In this document: in pieces, positions 1-8,795 of the stretch
Position numbering within the stretch: position 1 is the first letter of the stretch
How the letters are laid out: every line of letters starts with the position of its first letter
Source of the DNA: JADLHS01 sp049840435
GTDB lineage: Bacteria > Verrucomicrobiota > Verrucomicrobiia > Limisphaerales > JADLHS01
Length of the DNA stretch: 64,000 nucleotides
Reading direction: 5' to 3'
Assembly (NCBI GenBank): GCA_049840435.1
Contig: JASGKY010000042.1
Location: 186,001 to 250,000 of the forward strand
Translations under genes and position numbers: made by a program
Notes under the pieces: model-generated
Seen by the model: only the letters and a program-made list of their open reading frames with translations
Databases searched by the model: none
What the model was told of the DNA's origin: nothing

Positions 1-3000
1 TGCGTCCCAGCCAGTTCACGTTCTTGGTGTTCTCCGCGTGGAAACTCACCGTCATCGCCTTGCCCGTTTCTGTCTGCAACACCTGGGTGAACGAATGCCG
101 CAATCCACGCGTCGGCAGATTCACCCGCAACGGCTGCACCTTGGCCACCGCCACTTCCTGTGCCTGCTGCAACTTCTCCCATTGCTGCTCGGCGGCCTTG
201 TTGAAATAGGCATCCTGCTTTTGATCGCTGCCCACCGGTGCGTTCATCGCAGTGGATTGGTCGAACATCCCGTTGTTGCGGTACAAAAACTCCTGCTGCG
301 CTTGCACGATGTTGCTCGCCTGGGCGCGGCGCAACTGTAGTTCCACCTCCTTCGTCTCCTCGGCATCGTCCCGCCCACCGCTCCGGTTCTGCACCCGCGA
401 ATAATAATTCGCCGCGTCCTTCACATTGCCCTCCGCCAGCTTCTTCTTCACGTTGTCGAGTTCGGTCTTCACTCCCTTGGCTGCTTCCTGTTTCGCAGCG
501 GATTCGCGCAACGAATAATCCAGGACTGAAAAACTCGCCTCATCGTTGACCGGCGGCAGGTCCGCTGTCATCGTCGCCATGGTCACGCCCGCTTCGCGCG
601 TCATCGTGCCGCTGAACTCGTCGTATTGATAATCCGGCGGCAGGAACAGTTCCCAGCGCGCGTTCTTCAACGGCACATCCAGCGTCGGTGACACCAGACT
701 CACCGCACCTTTGCCGCGCGGGAATTGATTCTGGTTCGTGCTGACGTAGGTGAGCTCCACCGCCAACGCCGCGTCATCACTGCCGGCGTTTTCCAATGGC
801 AACAGCAGCTTCCCGTCCCGCAAGCTCGGCCGCACCGCCTGCCCCGCCACGAACGCCGACCACACCCGCGCGCCCGGCGGCAACACCACTTCCAGATGTT
901 GCCGACCGTTGTTCCGCACCGCGACGGATAGCGACGTCATCATCTGTCCATCTTCCGCCACGACGGTGCTCAGGTGGACGGTTTCTGCCAACGCCTGCAA
1001 TACTTCCGCTTCCGAGTAACGCTTCACGTCCACCGCGAGCTTGTAACCCGGCCGCAGATACCGATACGCCAACGCCGTGTTCGCCTCCGCTGCTCCCGCC
1101 CACTCCGGCCATTCATGCGTGTCGAGCTTCAGCAATTCTGCCGCGCTCGCCTCCGTGATTTGCAGCGGCGCTTTCGCCACGATCGCCAGCGTGCCAGTTT
1201 CGCGTTCGACACCTTCGACACTCAGCTCCGCCAGATCAACCCGCTCGGCTGCCACACCGCGAGTCTGATCCCACGTCACGGTCAGCGTGTAGTTGCCGCG
1301 CACCTTGTTCTGCAGTTCCACGCGCCACACCTCACCCGTGTGGTCGCGTCGCCGGATGTTCGCGCCAGTGATCTCCACGTTTTTCAACGCCACCGGAATC
1401 TTCAGGCGCAGTTCCTTCACCGGTGCGTTCTGGATGTCGAACCGCACCTGCGCGCGACCGCTCACCTGCGTGTCGCTCACCGTCAACGTGCCCGCCACCT
1501 CGGCGCGCACCCACGGCGTGATGGTTTCCGTCGTCACCGTCAGTTTCCACGGCGCGGCCACGCCCGATTCCGCCGCAATAAATTTGTATGCCAGCAAACC
1601 TGTTTCATTCCCCCGCGGACTGCCACCTGGCAACAGCCCGACCGGAATCTCCGTCAATCCGTCGAACGTCGCCGTCTTTACCGACACCCCCGGCTCGGCG
1701 GAAACGGAAACGAACCCGGACAGCTTCTGCGTGCCGAGTGGTTGCACGCCCGTGAAGGTCAGTTCCTTCTCCAGACTTTTGACCGACTTCACCAAATCGA
1801 CCCGCAACGCATACGCGCCCGCCGTGCGTTCCTTGAGCGTCACCTCCACAACGCGCTCGCCGCCGTCCTTGCGTTCATTCCACTGCAACACATTCGCACC
1901 GGTCACGGACTCGATGCGATATTCCGCCGGCACCGTGAACTTTAGCCCGAACACCCCGACGCGTTTGATGACGTAATCAATCGTCGCCGTGAGGCTCAAC
2001 TGTTCATCGCCCACGCGCAGGCTGTTCCGCACCACGGCTTCGATCTGCGGTTGCAACGCCGTCACGCGCGCCTCCAGCGTGAACTCCGGCTTGAGAAACC
2101 GGAACGCGCTCGTCACACCCGACGCATTCTGCCCCGCCCCGCTGCTGGCGAACGCCGCCGTGTCCACGCGTTGCAATTCATCCGTGCGCGCCACGGAAAA
2201 TTCCAGCTCGTCCTCCGCGCGCAACGCCACCAGTCCCGTCTCGCGTTTCACGTCAAGCGCGTGCGGCGTTTCGACTGTTGCCGTCATCGGCAACGCCTCG
2301 AGCGCCTTCTCCGTCTCGACCGTCAGCCGGTAATTCGGCGTCATGCCCTTGAGCAAATCCACCACGAGGATCTGCGCTCCGCCCTCCTCCTTCGTCGTCC
2401 AGGTGCGGATGGAATCTCCCTCCACGCGCAGCAAACGTTGGCCAGCGGGAAGCTTCACCCGCACCGACCGCAACTCGCCTTGCGTGACCTGATAATCCAG
2501 CACCGACCGCACACTCATCACGCCGCCACCGAACGACACCAGAGCCGCGTTCTGACACATCACCGTGGCCGCGACTTCGGCTGCCCGTTTCACCCGCGGT
2601 GTCCAAGCCAGCGTCACCCGGTCGCCTGACCCCATCAAAGCATCAAGCCGGGTCTGTTGTGCTTCCGTGGCGCGCTGGAAGGAAATTGCGCCCGGAAATT
2701 CCACATCCGCATCCGGCTGATCAATCGTCAGATTCAACCGCGTCGTCAGTGCGGCCGGAATCGCAAAGGCGAGCTGCCGCTTCGCCACATCCCCGCTGAG
2801 GCGGACGAGCAGCTTGAGTTGCAACGTCACCTCACCCTTGCGTGGCAACAGCACAGAAACGGTTTTGCCTTCGCGCACAATCTTCGCGTCGCGTGGCTTG
2901 GCGCTGAAGCTTTGCACCGCCACATCTTCGCCGAAAAGCGCAATCTTCTGGTTCGCCTGGGCGGCGTTGACGCGAACGATGGCGTCGAGTTGCGCGACGC

Positions 3001-6000
3001 GTTCGTTCACCGAACCGGTATAGGTCGCGGACAACACCGAGACATTCGTCGGCACCGGCACGGGGTCCAGCGTCACAGACGTCGCCTGGGCGGACAGCGG
3101 CAAAGCCAGCAGAGCCGCCACGACGAGTCCGGCCACGGCGGGCGGGATTTCCGGCGCGCCCGGTTCATCCGGATCGCGGGAGACTTCGGCGGCCGCTTCG
3201 TTCTTGGTGCGACGCGCCCAGAATTTCCAGACCAACCACGAAACCACCATCAGCAAGATGATCGGGAAGCCGACGATCAACACATCATGCAACGCGCGCC
3301 ACGCGATCAACAGGCTCGCCACCGAGCCGAACATCAGCGCCAACGCCAGCGTCAGCACGAAGCTGTTGCGGCTGCCGCGCCATTGCCAGAACCACACCAC
3401 CAGCCCCGTGAGAAACGCCGCGACCTGCGCCATCATCTGGCGTTGTTGAAACGTCTGCAACGACATGATGCTCGCCGACACGCTCAGCGGCTCGTCGCGC
3501 ACATTGAGCACCTTGGCGAACAGGAAAGCATTGCCCGTGCGCGGAATATCAATGCGGATGGAGCGCAGCCCGGCAGCCTTCGCGGGCGGCGGCGCCATCG
3601 CGGCCACTACCGGCGTCGCTGCAGGCACGCCGCTTGAACCTGTTATCACCGCCCCCAAATTCCCGCCCCCGCCCCCCATCCCATCGGTGACTGTCACTAC
3701 CCCAGCCGCGCCCAACCGCGCCGGAGCCGCTGCCGATGCGGGAACTTCAAGCCGGTCCCCTAACTGCCGCGACCGGATGGCGCGCTCCTGCTCCACACGC
3801 GCCAGCGCCGCCGCCGGGACGCGCTGGATGAAGCCGCGTTGCGCATACTCGGAAAACTTGCGCTCAGAAAGCATCTGCACGCTGCCGTCCGCCATCAGCA
3901 CGTTGCAATGCCCGTTAACAACCGGTGAATACGCGATGATGGAATCGGTGGTGATTTCACCGTCGCGATAACCCGCGCCGAGATACGTGAAGCGCTGTCC
4001 TGACTCGACATCGTATGTAACCTTGTCCGTGGACAGCTCGTTCATCATCTCCTCGAACGACACTGGCAAACGGTCGTCATTGTCGCCCGCAAAAATCCGC
4101 ACCGCTAGACCGACCTGCTTCAAGTTGTTCACGCTGCTGATACGTTGCGCCTTGGACTTCGCCTTGCTCAACGCCGGCAACAACATCGCGCCGAGGATCG
4201 CCATGATCGCGAGCACCACCAGCGCGGTGAGCAAACCGCTCGCGCCCCGCCGCGCGGCGATGACCACGAGCGCGACCACCAGCACGGCCAGCAAACCGAA
4301 GATGATCAACCCCGGCCCGATCTCGCGCAGCACTTTGCCGTAGAAGGAGAGAAATTGTTTCCACGCATCCAACACCGCGTAATCCGTCCCCTGCGCCACG
4401 TTCATGCTGCCGCCAAAACTGGAAAGCCGTTTCGCCGTCGGCACGAACAGTTGCCACTCGGCGTAGGTGTTCGGCACGTCCGTCTGCGGCGCGTGCAGCG
4501 CAAGTGTCTGCGACCCGCTCTGCAGCGCGGCCTTCTTCTCGGCATAAACGATGTCCACCGCGAAGGCCTGGTCGCGGTTCGCCCCGCGCGGCAGCGGCAC
4601 GAGCAGCCAATCCTTATCGCGCTCGGGTTTTGCGGGTTGACCGTTCACATAACAACTCCAGAAACTCGCGTTCGTCGGGAGGAGGAAGCGTTGAAATTGT
4701 TTGTCGTTGTTCTTCACCATGAACGACGCCTGCGTAAGCAATTCGCCCGCCTCCGTGAGCACGCTCGTAAGCTGGGTACGATCGGCTACGGCAGACAACA
4801 CCGCTGACGCTTCGTAGCGCTTCACATCCACGGAAAGATCGTAGGTGTTGCCGGTGTATTGATACGCGAGCAGCACGGAACGCGTGATGAGCGCGCGATC
4901 TGCGCTCGTCAGCTCCGCTTCATCCACACGGCGGAGCGGTTCGGCGACCGCCTTGGCATTCAGCTTCAGGCTCGCGGCGGTCGTGACCGCCACCGATCCA
5001 GTCTCCTGCTCCACGTCCAGCGCATGAATGCCCGCCACGGGCAACGTCGCCCCCTGCGGATCAAACTGGTAATCGTAGGTGACCACGAGCGTGTAGGCGC
5101 CCCACGCCTTGTCCTGCAATCCAATGGTCCACACGTCGCCACTCTGTTCCTTGCGCCGGATGCTCGGGCCGGTGAACTCGACGTTTTTCCAGTGCGCCGG
5201 AACTTTGACGCGAAACTCCTGCACGCCTTGGTTGATGAGTCCATAACGGATCGTCGCGCTGCCGCCCACCAGTCCATCGCCCACGGTGACCAGATTGAAA
5301 ATCTCCGCGATGACCCGCGCCGAAAGCCGCTCCGCGCTGAGTGTGAGTTTCCATTCCGCGGCATCGGCAGTGAAAGCCAACAGCTCATCCGCGCGCGATG
5401 CCAGCCGATTCACCGGAATCTCCCGCAGCCCGACGAGTTCTGCCGTCTTGAGCTGGATACCAGCAGCGGAGGCCGCGCCGACCTGGGCGGTTTCTTTGGT
5501 CGCACCAACGACGCGCAACGGTTCAATCGCGAAGCTTTCGGGGAAGTTCTTCAGCGCCTGCTCCAACTGCACTTCGATGCGCCGCGCGCCCAGCACACGG
5601 TTCGCAAAGCTGACGCGGAGTTTACCCTCGGCCATCTTCCAGTCGTCTACGCCCTCGCCCCGCACGTCGGCGACCACAAATCCGGCCTGAGGCTGAAGTT
5701 CGATCTGGTAGATGCCCGCTTTCTCGACGTTCAGCGTCAGCGCGTGATTGGCGAGCAGGCGCGTCTCTTCGAGACGCGTCGTGACGCGGTCGCTCGCGGT
5801 GACGACCGACTCGATGCGTTTGAGCCGGAGCGTGAGCGCGAGCGGCCGCGCCGAAAACCGATACGCTGCGAACGATCCCCCCGTGGCATTCACCTGGCGC
5901 AAACCCGACGCGGACTCGATCTCCGCCTGCATGTCCTCGGCGGCGAGCGTGAACGCACCGGACTCGCGCTCGGCATCGAGCGGTTGCGGCGGCGCGAGCG

Positions 6001-6856
6001 ACACGGTGGCCGGCGTGGTCTCCACGGTTTGCTCGGACAGCACGGTGAGTTGATAGGTTTTCTCGATGGCCTTGATGAATTCGACGGTCAGGATTTGCTT
6101 GTCGCCTTCTGTGGCGAGCGACCAATCACGGATCTGGTCGCCGACCAGCCGCGTCAGCGCGTGGGCTGTCGGCAATGCGATGGTCAGTTTGGGCAATTTG
6201 CCTTGGATCACGTCATAGCGAAACTGTGTGGAATACTTGATGACCGTGGGCGTGATCTGCGCGGCAATGGTAGATTCCGCCGCGACAACCGCCTTGCGCG
6301 TCACTTCCGCCGCGCGGCTTTGCCAGCGCAACGAAAGCTGCGATTCCGCCCCGAGAAACCCACGCACACGCGACACACCGTTGGCCTGGGTCGCTTCGGC
6401 GACGGTGCCGGCGAGCAATTGCAGGTCAATATCTGCGCCATTGGCTTGCGCGCTGACACTGGCGATCGCCGCCAGCGGACCTCTGAATGAAACGTGATTC
6501 CATGGTTCAGCGCGGGTGATCTTGGCGACGACTTCCAGCTTGAGCTGGTATTTACCCGCCCGGGGAATGAACAGCCGATAAACATTCCCCTCGCGCTCGA
6601 CGCGCAAGCCATCGGGCAGTTTCGGCGGCAAGAGTGCAATCTCGCCGTCGAACAACACAGCACTGGCTTCGCCTTTGCCAGTGGCTTCGACGGCGATCTC
6701 GACGGCGAATCGCGCCTCCGTGTCAGAGACTTTGCCGTCATAGCGCAGTTCACGGAAGACGATTTCTGCAGGGGGCGTGGGTGGAGGTGCAGGTTTTTCG
6801 GCGGCGAGAAGTGGGAGGGCAAGGAACAACAGGACCGACTGCATTAGTGTTTTCAT
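1..6856 (-). CDS. Giant duplicated membrane protein with embedded pilin-like module (3' end outside window)
   Basis: One uninterrupted minus-strand frame starts at ATG 6856 (GGAG five bases upstream) and is still open at the window edge, giving at least 2285 residues. Order by approximate residue: signal peptide 1-20 (MKTLMQSVLLFLALPLLAAE); beta-rich half A to ~835; membrane segments ~844-902; pilin-like stretch ~878-1000 (LLPALSKAKSKAQ, NNLKQVGLAVRIFAGDN, NVLMADGSVQ); Ala/Gly/Pro linker; three to four membrane segments ~1138-1218; an internal signal-peptide-like stretch ~1240-1260 (LVVAALLALPLSAQA); half B to ~2090; a charged helical tail. Halves A and B are clearly related, for example WKNVEFTGPSIRRKEQSGDV against LKNVEITGANIRRRDHTGEV, and VKNNDKQFQRFLLP against VRNNGRQHLEVVLP. 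The role is unknown; an envelope or surface-assembly scaffold is inference. Frame continuity was checked at five positions. Long plus-strand frames here are antisense shadows. Confidence 0.85.
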   Translation of the reverse strand, partial: MKTLMQSVLLFLALPLLAAEKPAPPPTPPAEIVFRELRYDGKVSDTEARFAVEIAVEATGKGEASAVLFDGEIALLPPKLPDGLRVEREGNVYRLFIPRAGKYQLKLEVVAKITRAEPWNHVSFRGPLAAIASVSAQANGADIDLQLLAGTVAEATQANGVSRVRGFLGAESQLSLRWQSRAAEVTRKAVVAAESTIAAQITPTVIKYSTQFRYDVIQGKLPKLTIALPTAHALTRLVGDQIRDWSLATEGDKQILTVEFIKAIEKTYQLTVLSEQTVETTPATVSLAPPQPLDAERESGAFTLAAEDMQAEIESASGLRQVNATGGSFAAYRFSARPLALTLRLKRIESVVTASDRVTTRLEETRLLANHALTLNVEKAGIYQIELQPQAGFVVADVRGEGVDDWKMAEGKLRVSFANRVLGARRIEVQLEQALKNFPESFAIEPLRVVGATKETAQVGAASAAGIQLKTAELVGLREIPVNRLASRADELLAFTADAAEWKLTLSAERLSARVIAEIFNLVTVGDGLVGGSATIRYGLINQGVQEFRVKVPAHWKNVEFTGPSIRRKEQSGDVWTIGLQDKAWGAYTLVVTYDYQFDPQGATLPVAGIHALDVEQETGSVAVTTAASLKLNAKAVAEPLRRVDEAELTSADRALITRSVLLAYQYTGNTYDLSVDVKRYEASAVLSAVADRTQLTSVLTEAGELLTQASFMVKNNDKQFQRFLLPTNASFWSCYVNGQPAKPERDKDWLLVPLPRGANRDQAFAVDIVYAEKKAALQSGSQTLALHAPQTDVPNTYAEWQLFVPTAKRLSSFGGSMNVAQGTDYAVLDAWKQFLSFYGKVLREIGPGLIIFGLLAVLVVALVVIAARRGASGLLTALVVLAIMAILGAMLLPALSKAKSKAQRISSVNNLKQVGLAVRIFAGDNDDRLPVSFEEMMNELSTDKVTYDVESGQRFTYLGAGYRDGEITTDSIIAYSPVVNGHCNVLMADGSVQMLSERKFSEYAQRGFIQRVPAAALARVEQERAIRSRQLGDRLEVPASAAAPARLGAAGVVTVTDGMGGGGGNLGAVITGSSGVPAATPVVAAMAPPPAKAAGLRSIRIDIPRTGNAFLFAKVLNVRDEPLSVSASIMSLQTFQQRQMMAQVAAFLTGLVVWFWQWRGSRNSFVLTLALALMFGSVASLLIAWRALHDVLIVGFPIILLMVVSWLVWKFWARRTKNEAAAEVSRDPDEPGAPEIPPAVAGLVVAALLALPLSAQATSVTLDPVPVPTNVSVLSATYTGSVNERVAQLDAIVRVNAAQANQKIALFGEDVAVQSFSAKPRDAKIVREGKTVSVLLPRKGEVTLQLKLLVRLSGDVAKRQLAFAIPAALTTRLNLTIDQPDADVEFPGAISFQRATEAQQTRLDALMGSGDRVTLAWTPRVKRAAEVAATVMCQNAALVSFGGGVMSVRSVLDYQVTQGELRSVRVKLPAGQRLLRVEGDSIRTWTTKEEGGAQILVVDLLKGMTPNYRLTVETEKALEALPMTATVETPHALDVKRETGLVALRAEDELEFSVARTDELQRVDTAAFASSGAGQNASGVTSAFRFLKPEFTLEARVTALQPQIEAVVRNSLRVGDEQLSLTATIDYVIKRVGVFGLKFTVPAEYRIESVTGANVLQWNERKDGGERVVEVTLKERTAGAYALRVDLVKSVKSLEKELTFTGVQPLGTQKLSGFVSVSAEPGVSVKTATFDGLTEIPVGLLPGGSPRGNETGLLAYKFIAAESGVAAPWKLTVTTETITPWVRAEVAGTLTVSDTQVSGRAQVRFDIQNAPVKELRLKIPVALKNVEITGANIRRRDHTGEVWRVELQNKVRGNYTLTVTWDQTRGVAAERVDLAELSVEGVERETGTLAIVAKAPLQITEASAAELLKLDTHEWPEWAGAAEANTALAYRYLRPGYKLAVDVKRYSEAEVLQALAETVHLSTVVAEDGQMMTSLSVAVRNNGRQHLEVVLPPGARVWSAFVAGQAVRPSLRDGKLLLPLENAGSDDAALAVELTYVSTNQNQFPRGKGAVSLVSPTLDVPLKNARWELFLPPDYQYDEFSGTMTREAGVTMATMTADLPPVNDEASFSVLDYSLRESAAKQEAAKGVKTELDNVKKKLAEGNVKDAANYYSRVQNRSGGRDDAEETKEVELQLRRAQASNIVQAQQEFLYRNNGMFDQSTAMNAPVGSDQKQDAYFNKAAEQQWEKLQQAQEVAVAKVQPLRVNLPTRGLRHSFTQVLQTETGKAMTVSFHAENTKNVNWLGR

Positions 6857-7114
6857 GGTAGCTCCGAGGTTGTGGTTGAAACACCGACATGCGGATTTGG
6901 TTCTGCAATGCATTTAGCATCACGCGAGCCATGCGAAAATTTAGACCAGGCCACAGGAAAATGGTGTCGCCCGGCGCGCAAGCCGCGTGAAGCCGACGCA
7001 AAAATGTCGCTTCTCACGCACGAAGAATGAGAATCCATATCCCGTCAGACGGGAGGCGCAGAAGAATGCTCCGGGAAATTTAAGCAGCCCCGTTCGAGGA
7101 CAGTATCAACGTGA

Positions 7115-7184
7115 TGTAGCGGCGGTCTGTGACCGCCGGTTTTAGAGGAATGTGAAGTCCGGCGCTCATAGAGCGCCGCTACAA
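7115..7184. repeat. REPIN: two inverted REP elements
   Basis: Two REP units face each other. The left unit (7115-7138) begins TGTAGCGGCG and forms a stem around TCTGTGA. The right unit (7161-7184) is its inverse, ending CGCCGCTACA, with a stem around TCATAGA. The stem bases differ in a compensated way: GCGGTC/GACCGC in the left, GCGCTC/GAGCGC in the right. The rest of the 335-base gap 6857-7191 shows no gene. Confidence 0.8.
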
Positions 7185-7191
7185 ACAGAAT

Positions 7192-7416
7192 TCAGTGCTT
7201 GTGCCCGCAGTCATCACCGTGTTTGTGGTTATGATGGTGATGATGACCATGGTCATGGGAATGATCATGGTCGTGACCGCAGCCCGGGCCGTGGTCATGG
7301 CCGCACCCGCAACTATCGTCCGCCCCAGACTTCTCGCCGCCACGCTGCCAGCGCGTGAGCAGCACGAAGAAAAAGCCGGCAGCGAGCACGAATACGACGA
7401 TGATGGGCAGATCCAT
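7192..7416 (-). CDS. Small His-rich membrane protein, putative metal-binding
   Basis: This 74-residue protein starts at ATG 7416. It has one N-terminal membrane segment (MDLPIIVVFVLAAGFFFVLL) followed by a tail dominated by His, Asp, Gly and Cys (CGCGHDHGPGCGHDHDHSHD, then a run of His). The tail is a likely soft or transition-metal binding site, and the gene lies divergently next to larB and larC, so nickel binding at the membrane is the natural inference. It matches no enzyme family I can name. A longer reading of the same frame up to 8013 is antisense to larB and was discarded. The 117-base gap to larB probably holds divergent promoters. Confidence 0.65.
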   Translation of the reverse strand: MDLPIIVVFVLAAGFFFVLLTRWQRGGEKSGADDSCGCGHDHGPGCGHDHDHSHDHGHHHHHNHKHGDDCGHKH

Positions 7417-7533
7417 AGCAATTCTTGTAACCAATCGGACTGTAGGCCGGGTCGGCAGCCTTGTCGAGTGTGCAACCGAACCGCGCCGGTTTTCCGGCGT
7501 GACCACGTCGGCAACCTCTGCCATCGTTAGCCG

Positions 7534-8295
7534 GTGACGACGGCTCAAGCCATTCAACTGTTGGAGAGTTTCCGCGCAGGCAAAGCTTCGCGTGACCATG
7601 TTTTGCACGCCTTTCAAGCCGCGCCCACGGCGGACATCGGTTTTGCCCAGGTGGACACGCATCGCGCGCTGCGGAAAGGTTTCCCCGAGGTCATCTTTGG
7701 CGCGGGTAAGACGCCAGCCCAAGTCGTCGGCATCGCGACCAAGCTTCTGGAGAACAGCCAAAACGTGCTCGTCACCCGCATCACGGCGGAACACGCCAAG
7801 GCATTGAAGAAAAAGTTCAAGGCCGCGAAGCATCACGAACTCGCCCGCTGCGTGACCATCGAGAAAAAGCCGTTGCCCAAGCGTCCCGGCACCATCGCCG
7901 TCATCTGCGCCGGCACGAGCGACCTCCCCGTGGCCGAGGAAGCCGCCCTCACCGCCGACATCATGGGCAACACCGTCGTCCGCATCACGGACGCGGGCGT
8001 GGCCGGATTGCACCGCATTCTCGCGCGACTTGAAACTTTACAGCAGGCCAACGTGCTCGTCGTCGCCGCCGGGATGGAAGGCGCATTGCCAAGCGTGGTC
8101 GCCGGCCTCGTCAGCAAGCCTGTCATCGCCGTGCCGACCAGCGTGGGCTACGGCGCGAGCTTCGGCGGCGTCGCAGCGTTGCTCGGCATGTTGAACAGTT
8201 GTGGCAGCGGTGTGACGGTGGTGAATATCGACAACGGTTTCGGCGGCGGTTACGCGGCAAGCCAGATCAACCATCTATGTAGCGGCGGTCTGTGA
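7534..8295 (+). CDS. larB: LarB, pyridinium-3,5-biscarboxylic acid mononucleotide synthase
   Basis: This 253-residue member of the AIR-carboxylase-like family carboxylates nicotinic acid adenine dinucleotide and releases AMP, the first step in making the nickel-pincer cofactor of lactate racemase. Family features include the N-terminal helical part (LGFAQVDTHR-like segment, here IGFAQVDTHRALRKGFPEVI), the Rossmann-like IAVICAGTSDLPVAEEA, and the C-terminal VGYGASFGGVAALLGMLNSC and NIDNGFGGGYAAS. The start is GTG 7534, because an in-frame TAG lies two codons upstream; no Shine-Dalgarno sequence is obvious. The last residues (CSGGL) and the TGA stop are supplied by the REP element that begins at 8278, so the native C-terminus has been overwritten slightly. 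larC follows after the RAYT insertion. Confidence 0.93.
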   Translation: MTTAQAIQLLESFRAGKASRDHVLHAFQAAPTADIGFAQVDTHRALRKGFPEVIFGAGKTPAQVVGIATKLLENSQNVLVTRITAEHAKALKKKFKAAKHHELARCVTIEKKPLPKRPGTIAVICAGTSDLPVAEEAALTADIMGNTVVRITDAGVAGLHRILARLETLQQANVLVVAAGMEGALPSVVAGLVSKPVIAVPTSVGYGASFGGVAALLGMLNSCGSGVTVVNIDNGFGGGYAASQINHLCSGGL

Positions 8296-8301
8296 CCGCC
8301 G
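8278..8301 (+). repeat. REP element, left copy
   Basis: A 24-base palindromic element identical to the 7115-7138 copy. It overlaps the last codons of larB and provides the stop TGA at 8293-8295. Confidence 0.85.
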
Positions 8302-8310
8302 CATATTGTC

Positions 8311-8763
8311 ATGGAGCGCCTGCACCGCTTAGAACACCTTTCCACCGACAATCCGGTTTACTTCATCACCTTTTGCACCTCGGCTCGAAAAGAGATTTTG
8401 GCGACCCCATCTAACCACACTGCATTCATTGCGTTTTGCACTGAAGCCATGAAACGAGAGATTTTTGTGGGGCGTTACATCTTGATGCCAGATCACGTCC
8501 ACTTGTTCGTCAAACTTCCACCACCCTCTGAAAACTTGTCAGCATGGGTCAAAAGCCTGAAGAACTTTCTCTCAAAATATTTGCGACAACAACAGGTAAC
8601 TGCCCCACATTGGCAAAAGGGATTTTTTGACCATGTCCTTCGTTCTGATGAGTCGTATTCCGCCAAGTGGCTTTACATGGTTGAGAACAGCATCCGCGCC
8701 GGGCTCGTAAAAAGCTGGACGGACTGGCCGTATCAAGGAGAGATTCACGCGTTACGTTTTTAA
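8311..8763 (+). CDS. REP-associated tyrosine transposase (RAYT, IS200-like Y1 family)
   Basis: A 150-residue Y1 transposase domain of the RAYT type. It shows the N-terminal strand (VYFITFCTSARKEIL), the histidine-hydrophobic-histidine metal site (LMPDHVHLFVKLP, residues 58-70), several candidate nucleophilic tyrosines (Y90, Y116, Y122) and the C-terminal motif NSIRAGLVKSW. RAYTs are thought to cut and move single-stranded REP sequences; here REP hairpins flank the gene in inverted orientation. The coding sequence is more AT-rich than the neighbouring lar genes, which fits acquisition. The start is ATG 8311, nine bases after the left REP. Full length suggests it is functional. Confidence 0.88.
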   Translation: MERLHRLEHLSTDNPVYFITFCTSARKEILATPSNHTAFIAFCTEAMKREIFVGRYILMPDHVHLFVKLPPPSENLSAWVKSLKNFLSKYLRQQQVTAPHWQKGFFDHVLRSDESYSAKWLYMVENSIRAGLVKSWTDWPYQGEIHALRF

Positions 8764-8767
8764 AGCG

Positions 8768-8791
8768 CGGCGGTCACAGACCGCCGCTACA
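8768..8791 (-). repeat. REP element, right copy
   Basis: Inverted 24-base REP copy, perfect match to the left copy. It starts four bases after the transposase stop and ends four bases before the larC ATG, so it occupies the place of a larC ribosome binding site. Confidence 0.85.
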
Positions 8792-8795
8792 TACA

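Larger units (their letters stand above)
8278..8791 (+). mobile_element. RAYT unit: transposase gene flanked by inverted REP elements
   Basis: A 514-base unit lies exactly between larB and larC. The left REP (8278-8301) and the right REP (8768-8791) are perfect inverted copies of a 24-base palindromic element starting TGTAGCGGCG. The single gene inside (8311-8763) is a REP-associated tyrosine transposase. The unit carries the larB stop codon at its left end, and its right end is four bases from the larC ATG. Confidence 0.85.

Noticed and set aside
974..6490. Long plus-strand open frames such as 974-1945, 1293-1976 and 4859-6490
   Set aside because: They are antisense to the giant minus-strand gene, are Arg/His-rich, and show no family signal.
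7045..7075. Similarity between 7045-7075 and 15505-15540 (CGGGAG, GAATGCT pattern)
   Set aside because: Short and imperfect; two copies without clear boundaries are not enough to call a repeat.
7417..8013. Extended version of the His-rich protein starting at 8013
   Set aside because: The added part is antisense to larB; only the last 74 residues form a plausible protein.
7115..8791. Possible CRISPR array from repeated palindromes
   Set aside because: Only a few inverted copies with irregular spacing next to a RAYT gene; this is a REP system.
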